DNA from: an uncultured bacterium
GTDB lineage: Bacteria > Bacillota > Clostridia > Oscillospirales > Oscillospiraceae
NCBI GenBank assembly: GCA_947176765.1
Contig: CAMWRX010000008.1
Span: 1-59,703, forward strand
Direction of reading: 5' to 3'
Length of the DNA: 59,703 nucleotides
Position numbers and translations under genes: made by a program. The notes below the pieces were generated by a model that had not been told where the DNA came from, ran no database searches, and saw only the letters and a program-made list of their open reading frames with translations. Below are positions 7,006 through 16,328 of the stretch, one piece after another (the stretch's first letter is position 1; every line of letters starts with the position of its first letter).

Positions 7006-8363
7006 GCCAATCCCTCCTGATTTTTTCTCTTCCGCACCTGCCCTGTCAGCACCCACACGGCGAATACCAGCGCCGCCAGCATGGCCAGCGCCTCCAGCGG
7101 CATGACAAAGGTGCATCCGCCCAAAGTCAGGACACAGTTATATTTCAGCCGCAGGTAGACCAGATAGCTGGCCAGCGACGAGCCCTCCGCCAGTACCGCC
7201 GCCGGAACCCGGCGCACGTTAGCGCAGGCCCAGCACAGGGTAAACACATCGGCCAGGAAAAAATACCGCTCATGCATATGGGGCAGAAAGAACGGCACGC
7301 CGACGCACAGCACCACAGCCGCAGTCATCACAAGCTCCCGATCCAGCCGGTTTCCCAGCCAAAAGCCCAGCCCCAGCAGAGCCAATACCAGGGCCCCCGC
7401 CGCAGCGATGCCAAGCTTGGCCGCCAACGCTTCATTGAGCTGTGTACCATAGGGGATGAACTGATATACCGACGGGGCGTTGAGCACCAGCCGGGGATAC
7501 TCCCCCATCTGGTTCAGGTAGACGCCCAGAATATCGCCCAGGGGTTTGCCCATCAGCAGCGCCGGGATGATGGTGCCAAAATAGGCCAGCGGGAACGCCC
7601 ACAGCTCCCAAAACTTCACTTTCTTGGCCAGCCACAGCACTCCCCACAGAGGCAGCACAAAAATTGCCTGGAGCTTGAAGGAGAAGGCCGCGCCCATCAG
7701 CGCGATGGCGGCTTTATGCTTTCCATCCAGCGTCAGGGCGGCAGCGTGGACGCACAGCGTGGCGTAGATGACGTCACACTGGCCCCAATATGCCCCGTTG
7801 AGCGCTACCGTGGGCAGCAGCAGCGCGGCCCCAAAGGCAATCAGGGGAGCGGTGCTCCCCTGCCGTTCCCTCATGAGGGAACGGACAAGCCGCAGACACC
7901 CCCAGGCCAGCAGCACGTCCCACAGGATGGAAAACAGCTTGATGAGATACAGATCGGGAACATCGGAGTAGGAAATAGCGGCCATAAAATAGAGGTAGGG
8001 CACGTTGTAGTCCCCCACGCTGTCTTTAACGGCGTCAAAGCCTCCGTTGGATTTAAAATAAACATACCACTGGCTCAAAAAGTCCTTGTAATCCAGGCTG
8101 GTGTGATCCAGGCACAGTGCCCGGATGAGTATGGCCGCCCCGACGGGCAGCAGCGCCAGCAGCACCCAATCCGGACGGCGGCTCTCAAACCAGATCAGCG
8201 CCTCCGCCAACGCCGCGATGGTAAGCAGGGTCAGCGCCACGAACAGCCGGTCTCCCCCGCCGCCCAGTGTCAACCCGGTGCACACCCATGCCGCCCCTGC
8301 CAGCAGCGCGCAGCCCAGCCCGCCGCACAGGGGCGGCAGGCGCTTTCTCCACAGATTATTCAT
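7002..8363 (-). CDS. GT-C membrane glycosyltransferase (Gpi18/COG5542-like)
   Basis: A 453-residue polytopic protein with about ten to twelve helices. After the first helices comes the segment LDHTSLDYKDFLSQW. The acidic residues in that first large extracellular loop are typical of GT-C enzymes that use lipid-linked sugars, and the overall layout resembles COG5542, mannosyltransferases related to Gpi18. The conserved GAYWGQCDVIYA and LPHMHERYFF motifs also fit this group. The ATG at 8363 (MNNLWRKR) has GGAGGTGAT upstream; the longer frame from 8480 reaches into the divergent asnB promoter. The donor and acceptor sugars are unknown. It is translationally coupled to xth. Confidence 0.82.
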   Translation of the reverse strand: MNNLWRKRLPPLCGGLGCALLAGAAWVCTGLTLGGGGDRLFVALTLLTIAALAEALIWFESRRPDWVLLALLPVGAAILIRALCLDHTSLDYKDFLSQWYVYFKSNGGFDAVKDSVGDYNVPYLYFMAAISYSDVPDLYLIKLFSILWDVLLAWGCLRLVRSLMRERQGSTAPLIAFGAALLLPTVALNGAYWGQCDVIYATLCVHAAALTLDGKHKAAIALMGAAFSFKLQAIFVLPLWGVLWLAKKVKFWELWAFPLAYFGTIIPALLMGKPLGDILGVYLNQMGEYPRLVLNAPSVYQFIPYGTQLNEALAAKLGIAAAGALVLALLGLGFWLGNRLDRELVMTAAVVLCVGVPFFLPHMHERYFFLADVFTLCWACANVRRVPAAVLAEGSSLASYLVYLRLKYNCVLTLGGCTFVMPLEALAMLAALVFAVWVLTGQVRKRKNQEGLA

Positions 8364-8490
8364 GAGATCACCTCCGGCTGCCTGCTTCTTATCACGGTGC
8401 TTTTCATCATACCACAGCCGCCCACACTTTTCCAGCCCAAATTCAACCCCATAGCCACGGTAAAAAGCGGCAATTTCCATCCTACAGTGG

Positions 8491-8519
8491 TTGACATTTT
8501 TTCCGCAAAGCCTTATGAT
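8491..8519 (+). promoter_or_regulatory. asnB promoter
   Basis: TTGACA (8491-8496) and TATGAT (8514-8519) are separated by 17 nt, with the start codon 40 nt downstream. Confidence 0.8.
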
Positions 8520-8558
8520 GAAGAGAACTTGTATCCCATGAACTGGAGGATTTCATCT

Positions 8559-10421
8559 ATGTGCGGTTTTACCGGCTTTGTCTCCCGCTCTGCCGCCCCT
8601 GACGCGAACGCCCTGCGGGCCATGGGGGACACCATCCGCCACCGGGGCCCCGACGGCGAGGGCCACTATATCGACGATCATTGCGGTATTGCCCACCGCC
8701 GCCTGTCCATCATCGACCTGGCCACGGGTGACCAGCCCATGTACAGTCCCGACGGGCGGTATGTGATCGCCTACAACGGCGAGGTTTACAATTTCAAACT
8801 TCTGCGGGAGGAACTAATTGCCGCCGGCCACACCTTCCAAACCACCTGCGACACCGAGGTGGTGCTTCACGGTTACATGGAATGGGGCGCAGAGGTACTG
8901 AAAAAGCTGCGGGGTATGTTCGCCTTCGTCATCTGGGACAAGGAGAAGAAGGAGCTGTTCGGCGCTCGGGATCCCTTTGGCATCAAGCCCTTTTACTATG
9001 CCCAGATGGGGGATCTGTTTTTCTTCGGCTCCGAGTGCAAGAGCTTCCTCCCCCACCCCGGCTTCAAAAAAGAGCTGAATCCGGCGGCGTTGAAGCTCTA
9101 CCTTACCTTCCAGTATTCCGCGCTCAACGAGTCCTTTTTTAAGGATGTGTATCGTCTGCTTCCCGGTCATTACCTGATCCATCGTGAGGGGCGCACGGAG
9201 CTTGCGTCCTACAATTCCCTTTCCTTTGATCCCCAGCCCATGTCCCTGGAGAAGCGGGCGGAGCAGATCCGGGAGGTGGTCACCGAATCGGTGGAGGCCC
9301 ACCAGATCAGCGACGTGGAGGTGGGATCCTTCCTGTCCGGCGGCATCGACTCCAGCGTCATTGCCGCCCTGTCCCGGCCGGACAAGACCTACTCCGTAGG
9401 CTTTGAAAACAAAGATTTCGACGAGACCGGCGAGGCCCAGGCACTGTGCAAAGAGCTTGGTCTGCGCAACATCTCCAAGACTATCTCCGCCGAGGAGTTT
9501 TTCGACGCCCTGCCCTCCATCCAGTACTACGCCGACGAGCCCAACGCCAACCTGTCCACGGTGCCGCTGTACTTCCTGTCCAAGCTGGCGGCCCAGGACG
9601 TGAAGGTGGTGCTGTCCGGCGAGGGGGCGGACGAACTGTTCGGCGGCTATATCACCTACCATACCACCCGTCCGTACCGGGTATACCGCAAGGCCCCCCT
9701 GGCCTTGCGGAAGGCTGTGGCCGCCTGGGCAGCCAAGCGGCCGCCTTTCCATGGGCAGGGCTTCCTCACCAAGGCCGCCCGCGGCATCGACCAGACCTTT
9801 GTGGGCCAGGCGTTCATCTTCGACAACGACGAGGCTGAGCGGGCGCTCTCCCCCGCCTATCGCGGCGGGCTCACCTGGCACGATGTCACCGAGCCCTACT
9901 TTGAGGCGGTGGAGGGGGCCGACGACCTGACCAAAATGCAATATCTTGACCTCCACCTGTGGCAGCCGCTGGACATCCTGCGCAAAGCCGACCGCATGAC
10001 CATGGCCAACTCTCTGGAGCTGCGGGTGCCCTATCTCGACAGGGAGGTTTGGGCTGTGGCCCGGGCAATCCCCAGCTCCCAGAAGATGCGGGGCAAGACC
10101 ATGACCAAGTGGCCTCTGCGCATGGCGGCGGTGCCCATGCTCCCCGATGACTGGGTGAAGCGGGACAAGAAGGGGTTCCCCGTTCCCTTTATCGCATGGC
10201 TGCGGGAGGAAAAGTACTATAATTGGGCCAAAGATCTGATTAACCAGAGCTATGTGGCGGAGTTCTTTGACCAGAACTATCTGCTGGAGCTGCTGGAGCG
10301 GCACTACTCCGGGCAGGCCCGTACCCACCGTAAGCTGTACACGGTGCTGTCCTTCCTGATCTGGTACCAGGTGTACTTCCCCGAAAAGTGCGGCGTAGAG
10401 CCGTTCTCCCCCAACAAATGA
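8559..10421 (+). CDS. asnB: Asparagine synthase (glutamine-hydrolysing)
   Basis: This enzyme makes asparagine from aspartate, glutamine and ATP. The 620-residue length matches the bacterial AsnB family. The N-terminal glutaminase domain starts MCGFTGF, so Cys2 is the nucleophile after Met removal; it is followed by RHRGPDG and YNGEVYN. The synthetase domain starts around residue 235 with the PP-loop SGGIDSSV, and later carries LSGEGADELFGGY and LRKADRMTMANSLELRVPYLD. The true start is the MCGF ATG at 8559, preceded by TGGAGG; the long upstream open frame is an artefact of the GC-rich opposite strand. It is a single-gene unit with its own promoter and terminator. Confidence 0.96.
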   Translation: MCGFTGFVSRSAAPDANALRAMGDTIRHRGPDGEGHYIDDHCGIAHRRLSIIDLATGDQPMYSPDGRYVIAYNGEVYNFKLLREELIAAGHTFQTTCDTEVVLHGYMEWGAEVLKKLRGMFAFVIWDKEKKELFGARDPFGIKPFYYAQMGDLFFFGSECKSFLPHPGFKKELNPAALKLYLTFQYSALNESFFKDVYRLLPGHYLIHREGRTELASYNSLSFDPQPMSLEKRAEQIREVVTESVEAHQISDVEVGSFLSGGIDSSVIAALSRPDKTYSVGFENKDFDETGEAQALCKELGLRNISKTISAEEFFDALPSIQYYADEPNANLSTVPLYFLSKLAAQDVKVVLSGEGADELFGGYITYHTTRPYRVYRKAPLALRKAVAAWAAKRPPFHGQGFLTKAARGIDQTFVGQAFIFDNDEAERALSPAYRGGLTWHDVTEPYFEAVEGADDLTKMQYLDLHLWQPLDILRKADRMTMANSLELRVPYLDREVWAVARAIPSSQKMRGKTMTKWPLRMAAVPMLPDDWVKRDKKGFPVPFIAWLREEKYYNWAKDLINQSYVAEFFDQNYLLELLERHYSGQARTHRKLYTVLSFLIWYQVYFPEKCGVEPFSPNK

Positions 10422-10460
10422 CAAAAACCCCCGCCGTGGAGTTTACGGCGGGGGTTTTTG
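10422..10460 (+). terminator. asnB terminator
   Basis: A perfect 16-bp stem (10422-10437 with 10445-10460) starts with an A-run and ends in GGGGGTTTTTG, beginning on the asnB stop codon. Confidence 0.9.
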
Positions 10461-10475
10461 GGGTTCCCACCGTTA

Positions 10476-10531
10476 GGCGGCGAAGCCGCCCCAGGCCTAA
10501 GCGGGCCAAAGGCCCGCCCACGGCAAAGCCG
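10476..10531. repeat. Cluster of GC-rich three-base-loop palindromes
   Basis: Three short perfect hairpins stand in a row: GGCGGC-gaa-GCCGCC (10476-10490), GCGGGCC-aaa-GGCCCGC (10501-10517) and CGGC-aaa-GCCG (10521-10531). No coding potential was seen. They look like a small REP-type palindrome cluster in the 214-nt gap before the activase gene. Confidence 0.6.
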
Positions 10532-10608
10532 GCCTCGCCCGACGATGCGGCGGGTAATTCTTTTATCGATTTTTTGTCGAAAGTCGGCAGTCGTTCATAA
10601 ATATTCTA

Positions 10609-10637
10609 TTGAAAAAAGCATATCACTTCGCTATAAT
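10609..10637 (+). promoter_or_regulatory. Promoter of the activase operon
   Basis: TTGAAA (10609-10614) and TATAAT (10632-10637) are 17 nt apart, 38 nt before the ATG. A single TGTCGAA lies upstream at 10575-10581. Confidence 0.75.
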
Positions 10638-10674
10638 ATTCGCTGAACTTTCCTACTGACTTAGGAGGAACACC

Positions 10675-13614
10675 ATGATTCTGCGCGTTGGCATTGACAT
10701 CGGCTCCACCACCGTCAAAGTGGTGGTGATGGACGAGGATAACAAGCTGCTGTTCCGCTCCTACGAGCGGCACTATTCCAAGGCCCGGGAGCGGGCCTGT
10801 GAGACCCTGCGCTCCATTGAGGATATGCTGAGCGGCAAGGATGTGCGCCTGGTGGTCACCGGCTCCGCCGGACTGGGCGTAGCCAAGGCCGCGGGGCTGG
10901 ACTTCGTCCAGGAGGTGTACGCCACCGCCGCCGCGGTGAACACCTATATCCCGGATACCGACGCCGTCATTGAGCTGGGCGGCGAGGACGCCAAGATCAT
11001 CTTCTTCGGCGGCGCGCTGGAGGAACGGATGAACGGCTCCTGCGCCGGGGGCACCGGGGCGTTTATTGACCAGATGGCTACCCTCATGAACGTCACCGTG
11101 AACGAACTGGACGAGCTTTCCCTCAAGCATGAGAAAATTTACCCCATCGCCTCCCGCTGCGGTGTGTTCGCCAAGAGCGACATCCAGCCCATTCTCAACC
11201 AGGGCGGCCGCAAAGAGGACGTGGCCGCGTCCATCTTCCAGGCCGTGGTGGATCAGACCGTAGCCGGCCTCACCCAGGGACGGGAGCTGAAGGGCAAGCT
11301 GGTCTTTCTGGGCGGCCCCCTCCACTTCCTCATGGGGCTGCGGGAGCGGTTTGTGGACACCCTGCAATTGGATGAAGCGCACGCCATCTTCCCTGAGGAC
11401 GGCGACTGCTTTGCCGCCATGGGTGCGGCGCTGTGCGCCTCCGACTACGAGGCCAGACCCTTTGACGATCTGCTGCGCCTGCTGGAGGAGAGCCGGGGGG
11501 CTACATCGGTGGTGGACACCATGCCGCCGTTGTTTGAGAACCAGGCTGACTATGACGCGTTTACCGCCCGGCACAACGCCTCCACCCCGCCCCAGTTGGA
11601 CATCAATACCTACGTTGGGAACGCGTACTTAGGCATCGATTCCGGCTCCACAACCGCAAAAATCGTCCTCATTGCCCCGGACGGCGGGTTGCTGTACACC
11701 TATTATCACTCCAATCTGGGCAACCCGGTGGCGCTGGTGCTGGAGCAGCTCAAGGAGATCTATAAACTGTGCGGTGACCGCATCAAAATTCGCGGCTCCG
11801 CCGTCACCGGCTATGGCGAGGATCTGATCAAAAACGCCTTTTCCTGCGATCTGGGCCTGGTGGAGACGGTGGCCCACTACCGTGCCGCCGCCCATTTCAA
11901 CCCCGATGTGGACTTCATCATTGACATCGGCGGGCAGGACATGAAGTGCTTCAAGATCCGCAACGGCGCGGTGGACTCCATCATGCTCAACGAGGCCTGC
12001 TCCTCTGGCTGCGGCTCCTTTATTGAGACCTTCGCCAAGGCGCTGGGCTACGACATCGCCGACTTTGCCAAGCTGGGACTGTTCACTCAGAAGCCGGTGA
12101 ACTTGGGTTCCCGCTGCACCGTGTTCATGAATTCCAGCGTCAAACAGGCCCAGAAGGACGGCGCCAGCGTGGAGGACATCAGCGCGGGGCTGAGCATCTC
12201 CATTGTGAAAAACGCCATCTATAAGGTCATTCGCGCCGCCAGCGCCGACGATTTGGGTCGCCACATCGTGGTACAGGGCGGCACCTTCCACAATGACGCG
12301 GTGCTCCGGGCCTTTGAGCAGGAGCTGGGCCGGGACGTCACCCGCCCCACCATCGCGGGCATCATGGGGGCTTTTGGCGCGGCGCTGGCCGCCCGGGATC
12401 TGAAATTGGAGCGGTCTACACTGTTAAGTGAATCTGCCTTACAATCATTCTCTCACAGCGCTAAGCCCGTCGCCTGCAACCTATGCACCAACCACTGCTC
12501 CCTCACCGTCAACACCTTTGATGGCGGACGGCGGTTTATCTCCGGCAATCGCTGCTCCCGGCCCCTGGGCAAGGAGAAGGTTGAACTGCCCGACCTGTAC
12601 CGCTACAAATATGAAAAGCTCCGGGCCATGGAGGGCAAGGGCTTCGGCAACGGCTCCCGGGGGCGTATTGGCCTCCCCTTCGGCCTCAATATGTACGAAA
12701 ACCTCCCCTTCTGGTTCGAGCTGTTTACCCGGCTAAACTTTGAGGTGGTGCTCTCCCCCGAATCCTCCCGGAAGCTGTACATCAAAGGCCAGCGCACCAT
12801 CCCATCGGATACGGTGTGCTACCCCGCCAAGCTGCTCCACGGCCATGTAGAGGCCCTGGTGGATGCAGGGGTAGACGCCATTTTCTACCCCTGTATGTCC
12901 TATAATTTTGACGAGAAATCGTCGGACAATAACTATAACTGCCCTGTGGTGGCCTACTACCCCGAACTGCTGGCGGCAAATATGCCCGATCTGAAAAAGA
13001 CCCGGTTCCTCAATCCTTACGCCGGACTTCACCGCCCCCGCGATTACGAGCGCATTGGCTCCCAGTGGTTTGCCGACACCTTTGGCATTCCCCGCAAGGA
13101 GGCCGTCAACGCCATCCGCGCGGCATACCAGGCCTATGACCGCTATAAAGAGGACGTCCACCACACCGGCCAGCAGTATATTGACGAGGCACGGAAAAAA
13201 GGCTTACCCATCATTGTGCTGGCGGGCCGCCCCTACCACATCGATCCGGAGATCAACCATGGTATCAATGACCTGATTACCTCCTTCGGCTTTGTACTGA
13301 TCAGCGAGGACGCGGTGGCTTTCCACGAGAGCTATGCCCCCCGCAAAGTACTCAACCAGTGGACGTTCCAGGCCCGTATGTACAACGCCGCCCGGTATGT
13401 ATGCGAGCAGTCGGATATGCAGCTGGTGCAGTTGGTGAGTTTTGGCTGCGGCACCGACGCCATCACCGGCGATGAAATGCGCTCCATCCTGGAGCAAGGG
13501 GGAAAGCTTTACACCCAATTGAAAATCGACGACATCAGCAACCTGGGCGCGGTAAAGATCCGAATCCGCTCCCTGATGGCGGCGATGGAGGAGCGCAGAC
13601 GCCATGACAACTGA
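10675..13614 (+). CDS. 2-hydroxyacyl-CoA dehydratase activase-like protein, double ASKHA plus DUF2229
   Basis: A 979-residue protein built of two BcrA/BadF/HgdC-type ATPase domains followed by a COG3580 (DUF2229) domain. The first ATPase starts VGIDIGSTTVK and has SCAGGTGAF, the Cys of which would help hold a [4Fe-4S] cluster between subunits. The second starts LGIDSGSTTAK (about residue 320) and has ACSSGCGSF. A CNLCTNHC cysteine cluster (about residue 600) precedes the DUF2229 part with FGLNMYENLPFW and FYPCMSYN. Related activases use ATP to drive low-potential electrons into a dehydratase; the substrate of this large form is not known. AGGAGG precedes the ATG. In many Clostridia the COG3581 domain is fused at the C-terminus; here it is a separate gene, two genes downstream. 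Confidence 0.9.
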   Translation: MILRVGIDIGSTTVKVVVMDEDNKLLFRSYERHYSKARERACETLRSIEDMLSGKDVRLVVTGSAGLGVAKAAGLDFVQEVYATAAAVNTYIPDTDAVIELGGEDAKIIFFGGALEERMNGSCAGGTGAFIDQMATLMNVTVNELDELSLKHEKIYPIASRCGVFAKSDIQPILNQGGRKEDVAASIFQAVVDQTVAGLTQGRELKGKLVFLGGPLHFLMGLRERFVDTLQLDEAHAIFPEDGDCFAAMGAALCASDYEARPFDDLLRLLEESRGATSVVDTMPPLFENQADYDAFTARHNASTPPQLDINTYVGNAYLGIDSGSTTAKIVLIAPDGGLLYTYYHSNLGNPVALVLEQLKEIYKLCGDRIKIRGSAVTGYGEDLIKNAFSCDLGLVETVAHYRAAAHFNPDVDFIIDIGGQDMKCFKIRNGAVDSIMLNEACSSGCGSFIETFAKALGYDIADFAKLGLFTQKPVNLGSRCTVFMNSSVKQAQKDGASVEDISAGLSISIVKNAIYKVIRAASADDLGRHIVVQGGTFHNDAVLRAFEQELGRDVTRPTIAGIMGAFGAALAARDLKLERSTLLSESALQSFSHSAKPVACNLCTNHCSLTVNTFDGGRRFISGNRCSRPLGKEKVELPDLYRYKYEKLRAMEGKGFGNGSRGRIGLPFGLNMYENLPFWFELFTRLNFEVVLSPESSRKLYIKGQRTIPSDTVCYPAKLLHGHVEALVDAGVDAIFYPCMSYNFDEKSSDNNYNCPVVAYYPELLAANMPDLKKTRFLNPYAGLHRPRDYERIGSQWFADTFGIPRKEAVNAIRAAYQAYDRYKEDVHHTGQQYIDEARKKGLPIIVLAGRPYHIDPEINHGINDLITSFGFVLISEDAVAFHESYAPRKVLNQWTFQARMYNAARYVCEQSDMQLVQLVSFGCGTDAITGDEMRSILEQGGKLYTQLKIDDISNLGAVKIRIRSLMAAMEERRRHDN

Positions 13615-14335
13615 TTTATCCGTCTGTCAGGAGGCGCTGAGCCGCGACCCGGTGCTTTACCTGGATCTGACCGAAGCCATCCGCCGTGGGGACGGTGAAG
13701 TGCTGGGCGCGACGCCTCACGGGGCGCTGGCGGCCTTTACCAACCTCATCGACGGCCCGCAGTTCGGCTTTACTATGTTCGCCGATGATTTGGAGACGGC
13801 GGAACAGCTGCTGAAGCTGCTCCCGGCCGTTCCCGGCTTCATCACCGTTCATGAGACGCTGTATGCCAACCTTCTGAAAGAGCGCTTTGGATTTACCGGG
13901 CTGCGCCCTTGCTGGCAGGTGGGCTATCTCCGCACTGCTCCCCTTCTCCTGCCAGAGCTTGGCGTGGAAGTGCGGCAGTTGGATGCCTCTCACCTGCCCA
14001 CCGTATGCGCAAACTATGATTTGGAGGACGAGGAGTATCTGGACTGGCTCATTGGGCGGGGCGAGCTATTTGGCGCATTCGACGGTGACACCCTTATGGC
14101 TTTTGCCGGCCGCCACGCCGAGGGCTCCATCGGGCTTTTGGAGGTGCTGCCCCAATACCGCCGCTGTGGTCTTGCCACCCTGCTCCAGTCCCATATGATT
14201 AACTTGGAGCTGTCCCTGGGGCACATTCCCTACGGACAAGTGTTTGACGGCAATGAACCCTCTCTGGCCCTCCAACGCGCCCTGGGCATGACCCAATCTA
14301 TCGGACAACTCGCCTGGGCTGTCCGGGATAACTGA
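13604..14335 (+). CDS. GNAT-type acetyltransferase inside the activase operon
   Basis: A 243-residue protein. Its C-terminal half (about residues 125-235) has the GNAT acetyl-CoA-binding pattern LLEVLPQYRRCGLATLLQSHMI, followed by GQVFDGNEPSLALQRALGM. The N-terminal half (about residues 40-115, FGFTMFADDLETAEQLL) looks like a divergent GNAT-like subdomain, as in FR47-type proteins. The start overlaps the end of the activase gene by 11 nt in another frame, so the two are tightly coupled. It separates the activase from its COG3581 partner. The substrate is unknown; its place suggests a role in acylating a metabolite or protein of this system, but that is inference. Confidence 0.85.
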   Translation: MTTDLSVCQEALSRDPVLYLDLTEAIRRGDGEVLGATPHGALAAFTNLIDGPQFGFTMFADDLETAEQLLKLLPAVPGFITVHETLYANLLKERFGFTGLRPCWQVGYLRTAPLLLPELGVEVRQLDASHLPTVCANYDLEDEEYLDWLIGRGELFGAFDGDTLMAFAGRHAEGSIGLLEVLPQYRRCGLATLLQSHMINLELSLGHIPYGQVFDGNEPSLALQRALGMTQSIGQLAWAVRDN

Positions 14336-14360
14336 CCCTAAGCGAAAGGAAAATTTGACT

Positions 14361-15659
14361 ATGGCTGAATTGGTTTACGATAAGGACGGACGGCTGCTCT
14401 TCACCAAGGAGATGAAAGAGGAGTACACCATTCTCATGCCCCAGATGCTCCCTGTCCACTTCGGGATGTTCCGTCAGCTGTTGGTGTTAGAGGGCTATAA
14501 AGTAGATATGCTTAACACCAATCATCGAGGCATTATTGATGAGGGCTTGAAATACGTCCACAATGACACCTGCTACCCCGCCCTGCTGGTCATCGGCCAG
14601 CTCATCGACGCGATCAAAAACGGCGGGTATGACTCTCACAAGGTGGCCTTGTTCATCACCCAGACCGGCGGCGGCTGCCGCGCGTCCAACTACATCCATC
14701 TGCTGCGCAAGGCGCTGGAGAAGGCGGGACTGGAATTTGTCCCGGTGATTTCGGTGAACCTGTCCGGGTTGGAGAAAAACCCCGGCTTCTCTCTTACGCT
14801 TCCCCTAATCCGCAAGCTGATCTACGGCATGATGTACGGCGATCTGCTGGTCAACGCGGCCAATCAAGTGCGCCCCTATGAGCTTACCGCCGGCGACACC
14901 GACAGGATGCTGGATCACTGGCAAAGCAAGCTCATTGACAGCTTCCAGGCGGGCCGCGGCATGAGCCGCAAGCAGATGCGGGCCAATTTCGACGCCATCC
15001 TGGCCGATTTTGAAACCATCCCTGTCTCTCACGAGGAAAAGGTGCGGGTGGGCGTGGTCGGCGAGATCTACGTGAAATTCTCCCCCCTGGGCAACAACAA
15101 TCTTGAGGACTTTCTTCTCTCTGAGGGCGCTGAACCTGTTGTGCCCGGCCTCACCGACTTTATGATCTTCAAGATCTTCAACCGCGAGGTGGATGTGAAC
15201 ATCTACGGCGGGCTGTGGGTAAAAAAGAAATTCTGCCAGATATTCAAGGGTTATATTGAGGCCTGTCAAAAGGACATGATCGCCGCCCTGAAAAAGACCC
15301 GCTTCCGCGCCCCCGGCACCTTTGAGGGGATGCACAAGCTGGTGCAGGGCTATCTGGGCGACGGCAACAAAATGGGCGAGGGCTGGCTGCTCACTGGCGA
15401 GATGCTGGAGCTCATCCACTCCGGAGTGCCTAACATTGTCTGTACGCAGCCCTTCGGCTGCCTGCCCAATCACATCGTAGGCAAGGGCATGATCCGCCGT
15501 CTCAAGGACGACTATCCAAATTCCAACATCGTGGCCATCGACTACGATCCCGGCGCCACGAAAATCAACCAGGAGAACCGCATCAAGCTCATGCTGGCCA
15601 ACGCCAAGGCTTTAGCTAAGCAAGAAAAAGGCAAGGAGCTCGTGGGTGCAGACGTGTAA
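14361..15659 (+). CDS. 2-hydroxyacyl-CoA dehydratase-like protein (COG3581)
   Basis: A 432-residue protein related to the D/B subunits of 2-hydroxyacyl-CoA dehydratases. Visible conserved parts are NDTCYPALLVIGQ with a possible cluster-binding Cys, ITQTGGGCRASNY (a second Cys) and TQPFGCLPNHIVGKG (a third Cys). Those Cys residues fit an Fe-S protein reduced by the upstream activase. In related bacteria this domain is the C-terminus of a roughly 1400-residue fusion; the separate proteins here add up to about that length. The ATG at 14361 has GAAAGGA upstream and is preferred over TTG at 14355. The reaction is not known. Confidence 0.88.
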   Translation: MAELVYDKDGRLLFTKEMKEEYTILMPQMLPVHFGMFRQLLVLEGYKVDMLNTNHRGIIDEGLKYVHNDTCYPALLVIGQLIDAIKNGGYDSHKVALFITQTGGGCRASNYIHLLRKALEKAGLEFVPVISVNLSGLEKNPGFSLTLPLIRKLIYGMMYGDLLVNAANQVRPYELTAGDTDRMLDHWQSKLIDSFQAGRGMSRKQMRANFDAILADFETIPVSHEEKVRVGVVGEIYVKFSPLGNNNLEDFLLSEGAEPVVPGLTDFMIFKIFNREVDVNIYGGLWVKKKFCQIFKGYIEACQKDMIAALKKTRFRAPGTFEGMHKLVQGYLGDGNKMGEGWLLTGEMLELIHSGVPNIVCTQPFGCLPNHIVGKGMIRRLKDDYPNSNIVAIDYDPGATKINQENRIKLMLANAKALAKQEKGKELVGADV

Positions 15660-15673
15660 GTAGGAGAATTTTT

Positions 15674-16234
15674 ATGGACGAATTGAGATTTGTGGACGCC
15701 TGTACCGACGAGCATTTCCGGGCCATGTCCCTGATCCACGCCCTGGGTTGGCGGGATACCTACGTGGACGCGGTGCCCGCTGATTACATGGCCCGCGAGA
15801 TTACCGATGACCGCTGGGTAGAGGTGTTCCGCACCAACTACGAAACCCAAAACGGCGTTCACGGCCTGCTCCTCTACCGAGGGGACACGCCGGTCTCCTG
15901 CCTCAACTACTGTAAGGCGCGGGTGACCAACTACAACGTGGGCGACATCTGTACCTTTGACAATGCCGCCTATGCCAACTGGGGCGAAATTGCCTCCTTT
16001 TATACCCATCCTGCGGAGCGGAGCCACGGCTACGGCGGGCTGCTGTTTGAAGAGGCCTGCCGCCGGATGAAGGCGGATGGTTTTGAAAACGCCTTCGTGT
16101 TCGTTCTGCGGGAAAACGACAAAGCCCGGAGGTTCTATACCGCCCACGGCTTCACCTGGGACGGCACCCACGCCGATATCCCCTTCCCTCATGACACCGT
16201 CTGTGTAGACCTGCGATATGTAAAAAAACTATAA
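15674..16234 (+). CDS. GNAT-family N-acetyltransferase
   Basis: A 186-residue acetyltransferase with a full GNAT domain. ASFYTHPAERSHGYGGLLFEEACRRMK (quoted in part) matches motif A with its R/Q-x-x-G-x-G/A loop, and VLRENDKARRFYTAHGF is the usual motif B end. It starts 14 nt after the dehydratase-like gene with TAGGAGA upstream, so it is probably the last gene of that operon, ending at a terminator. It is a second, separate acetyltransferase in the same operon and is unlike the one at 13604. The substrate is unknown. Confidence 0.88.
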   Translation: MDELRFVDACTDEHFRAMSLIHALGWRDTYVDAVPADYMAREITDDRWVEVFRTNYETQNGVHGLLLYRGDTPVSCLNYCKARVTNYNVGDICTFDNAAYANWGEIASFYTHPAERSHGYGGLLFEEACRRMKADGFENAFVFVLRENDKARRFYTAHGFTWDGTHADIPFPHDTVCVDLRYVKKL

Positions 16235-16239
16235 GCGTA

Positions 16240-16274
16240 AAATAACCCGGGAATTCTCTGTTCCCGGGTTATTT
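16240..16274 (+). terminator. Terminator of the activase operon
   Basis: A perfect 14-bp stem (16240-16253 with 16261-16274) ends GGGTTATTTGG, six nt after the last stop codon. Confidence 0.85.
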
Positions 16275-16276
16275 GG

Positions 16277-16306
16277 TTGCCCAAAGCCCTCTTTCCCGCA
16301 TATACT
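16277..16306 (+). promoter_or_regulatory. Probable promoter of the 79-residue protein gene
   Basis: TTGCCC (16277-16282) and TATACT (16301-16306) are 18 nt apart, directly after the preceding terminator. Confidence 0.5.
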
Positions 16307-16328
16307 GAACCCAAAGGGGGTGGGCGCA

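Noticed and set aside
7272-8558. Long upstream extension of the asnB frame
   Set aside because: AsnB must begin with Met-Cys for its catalytic Cys, and a promoter and ribosome site directly precede 8559.
8814-10424. 536-codon minus-strand frame opposite asnB
   Set aside because: His/Gly/Gln-rich shadow without domains; asnB is certain.
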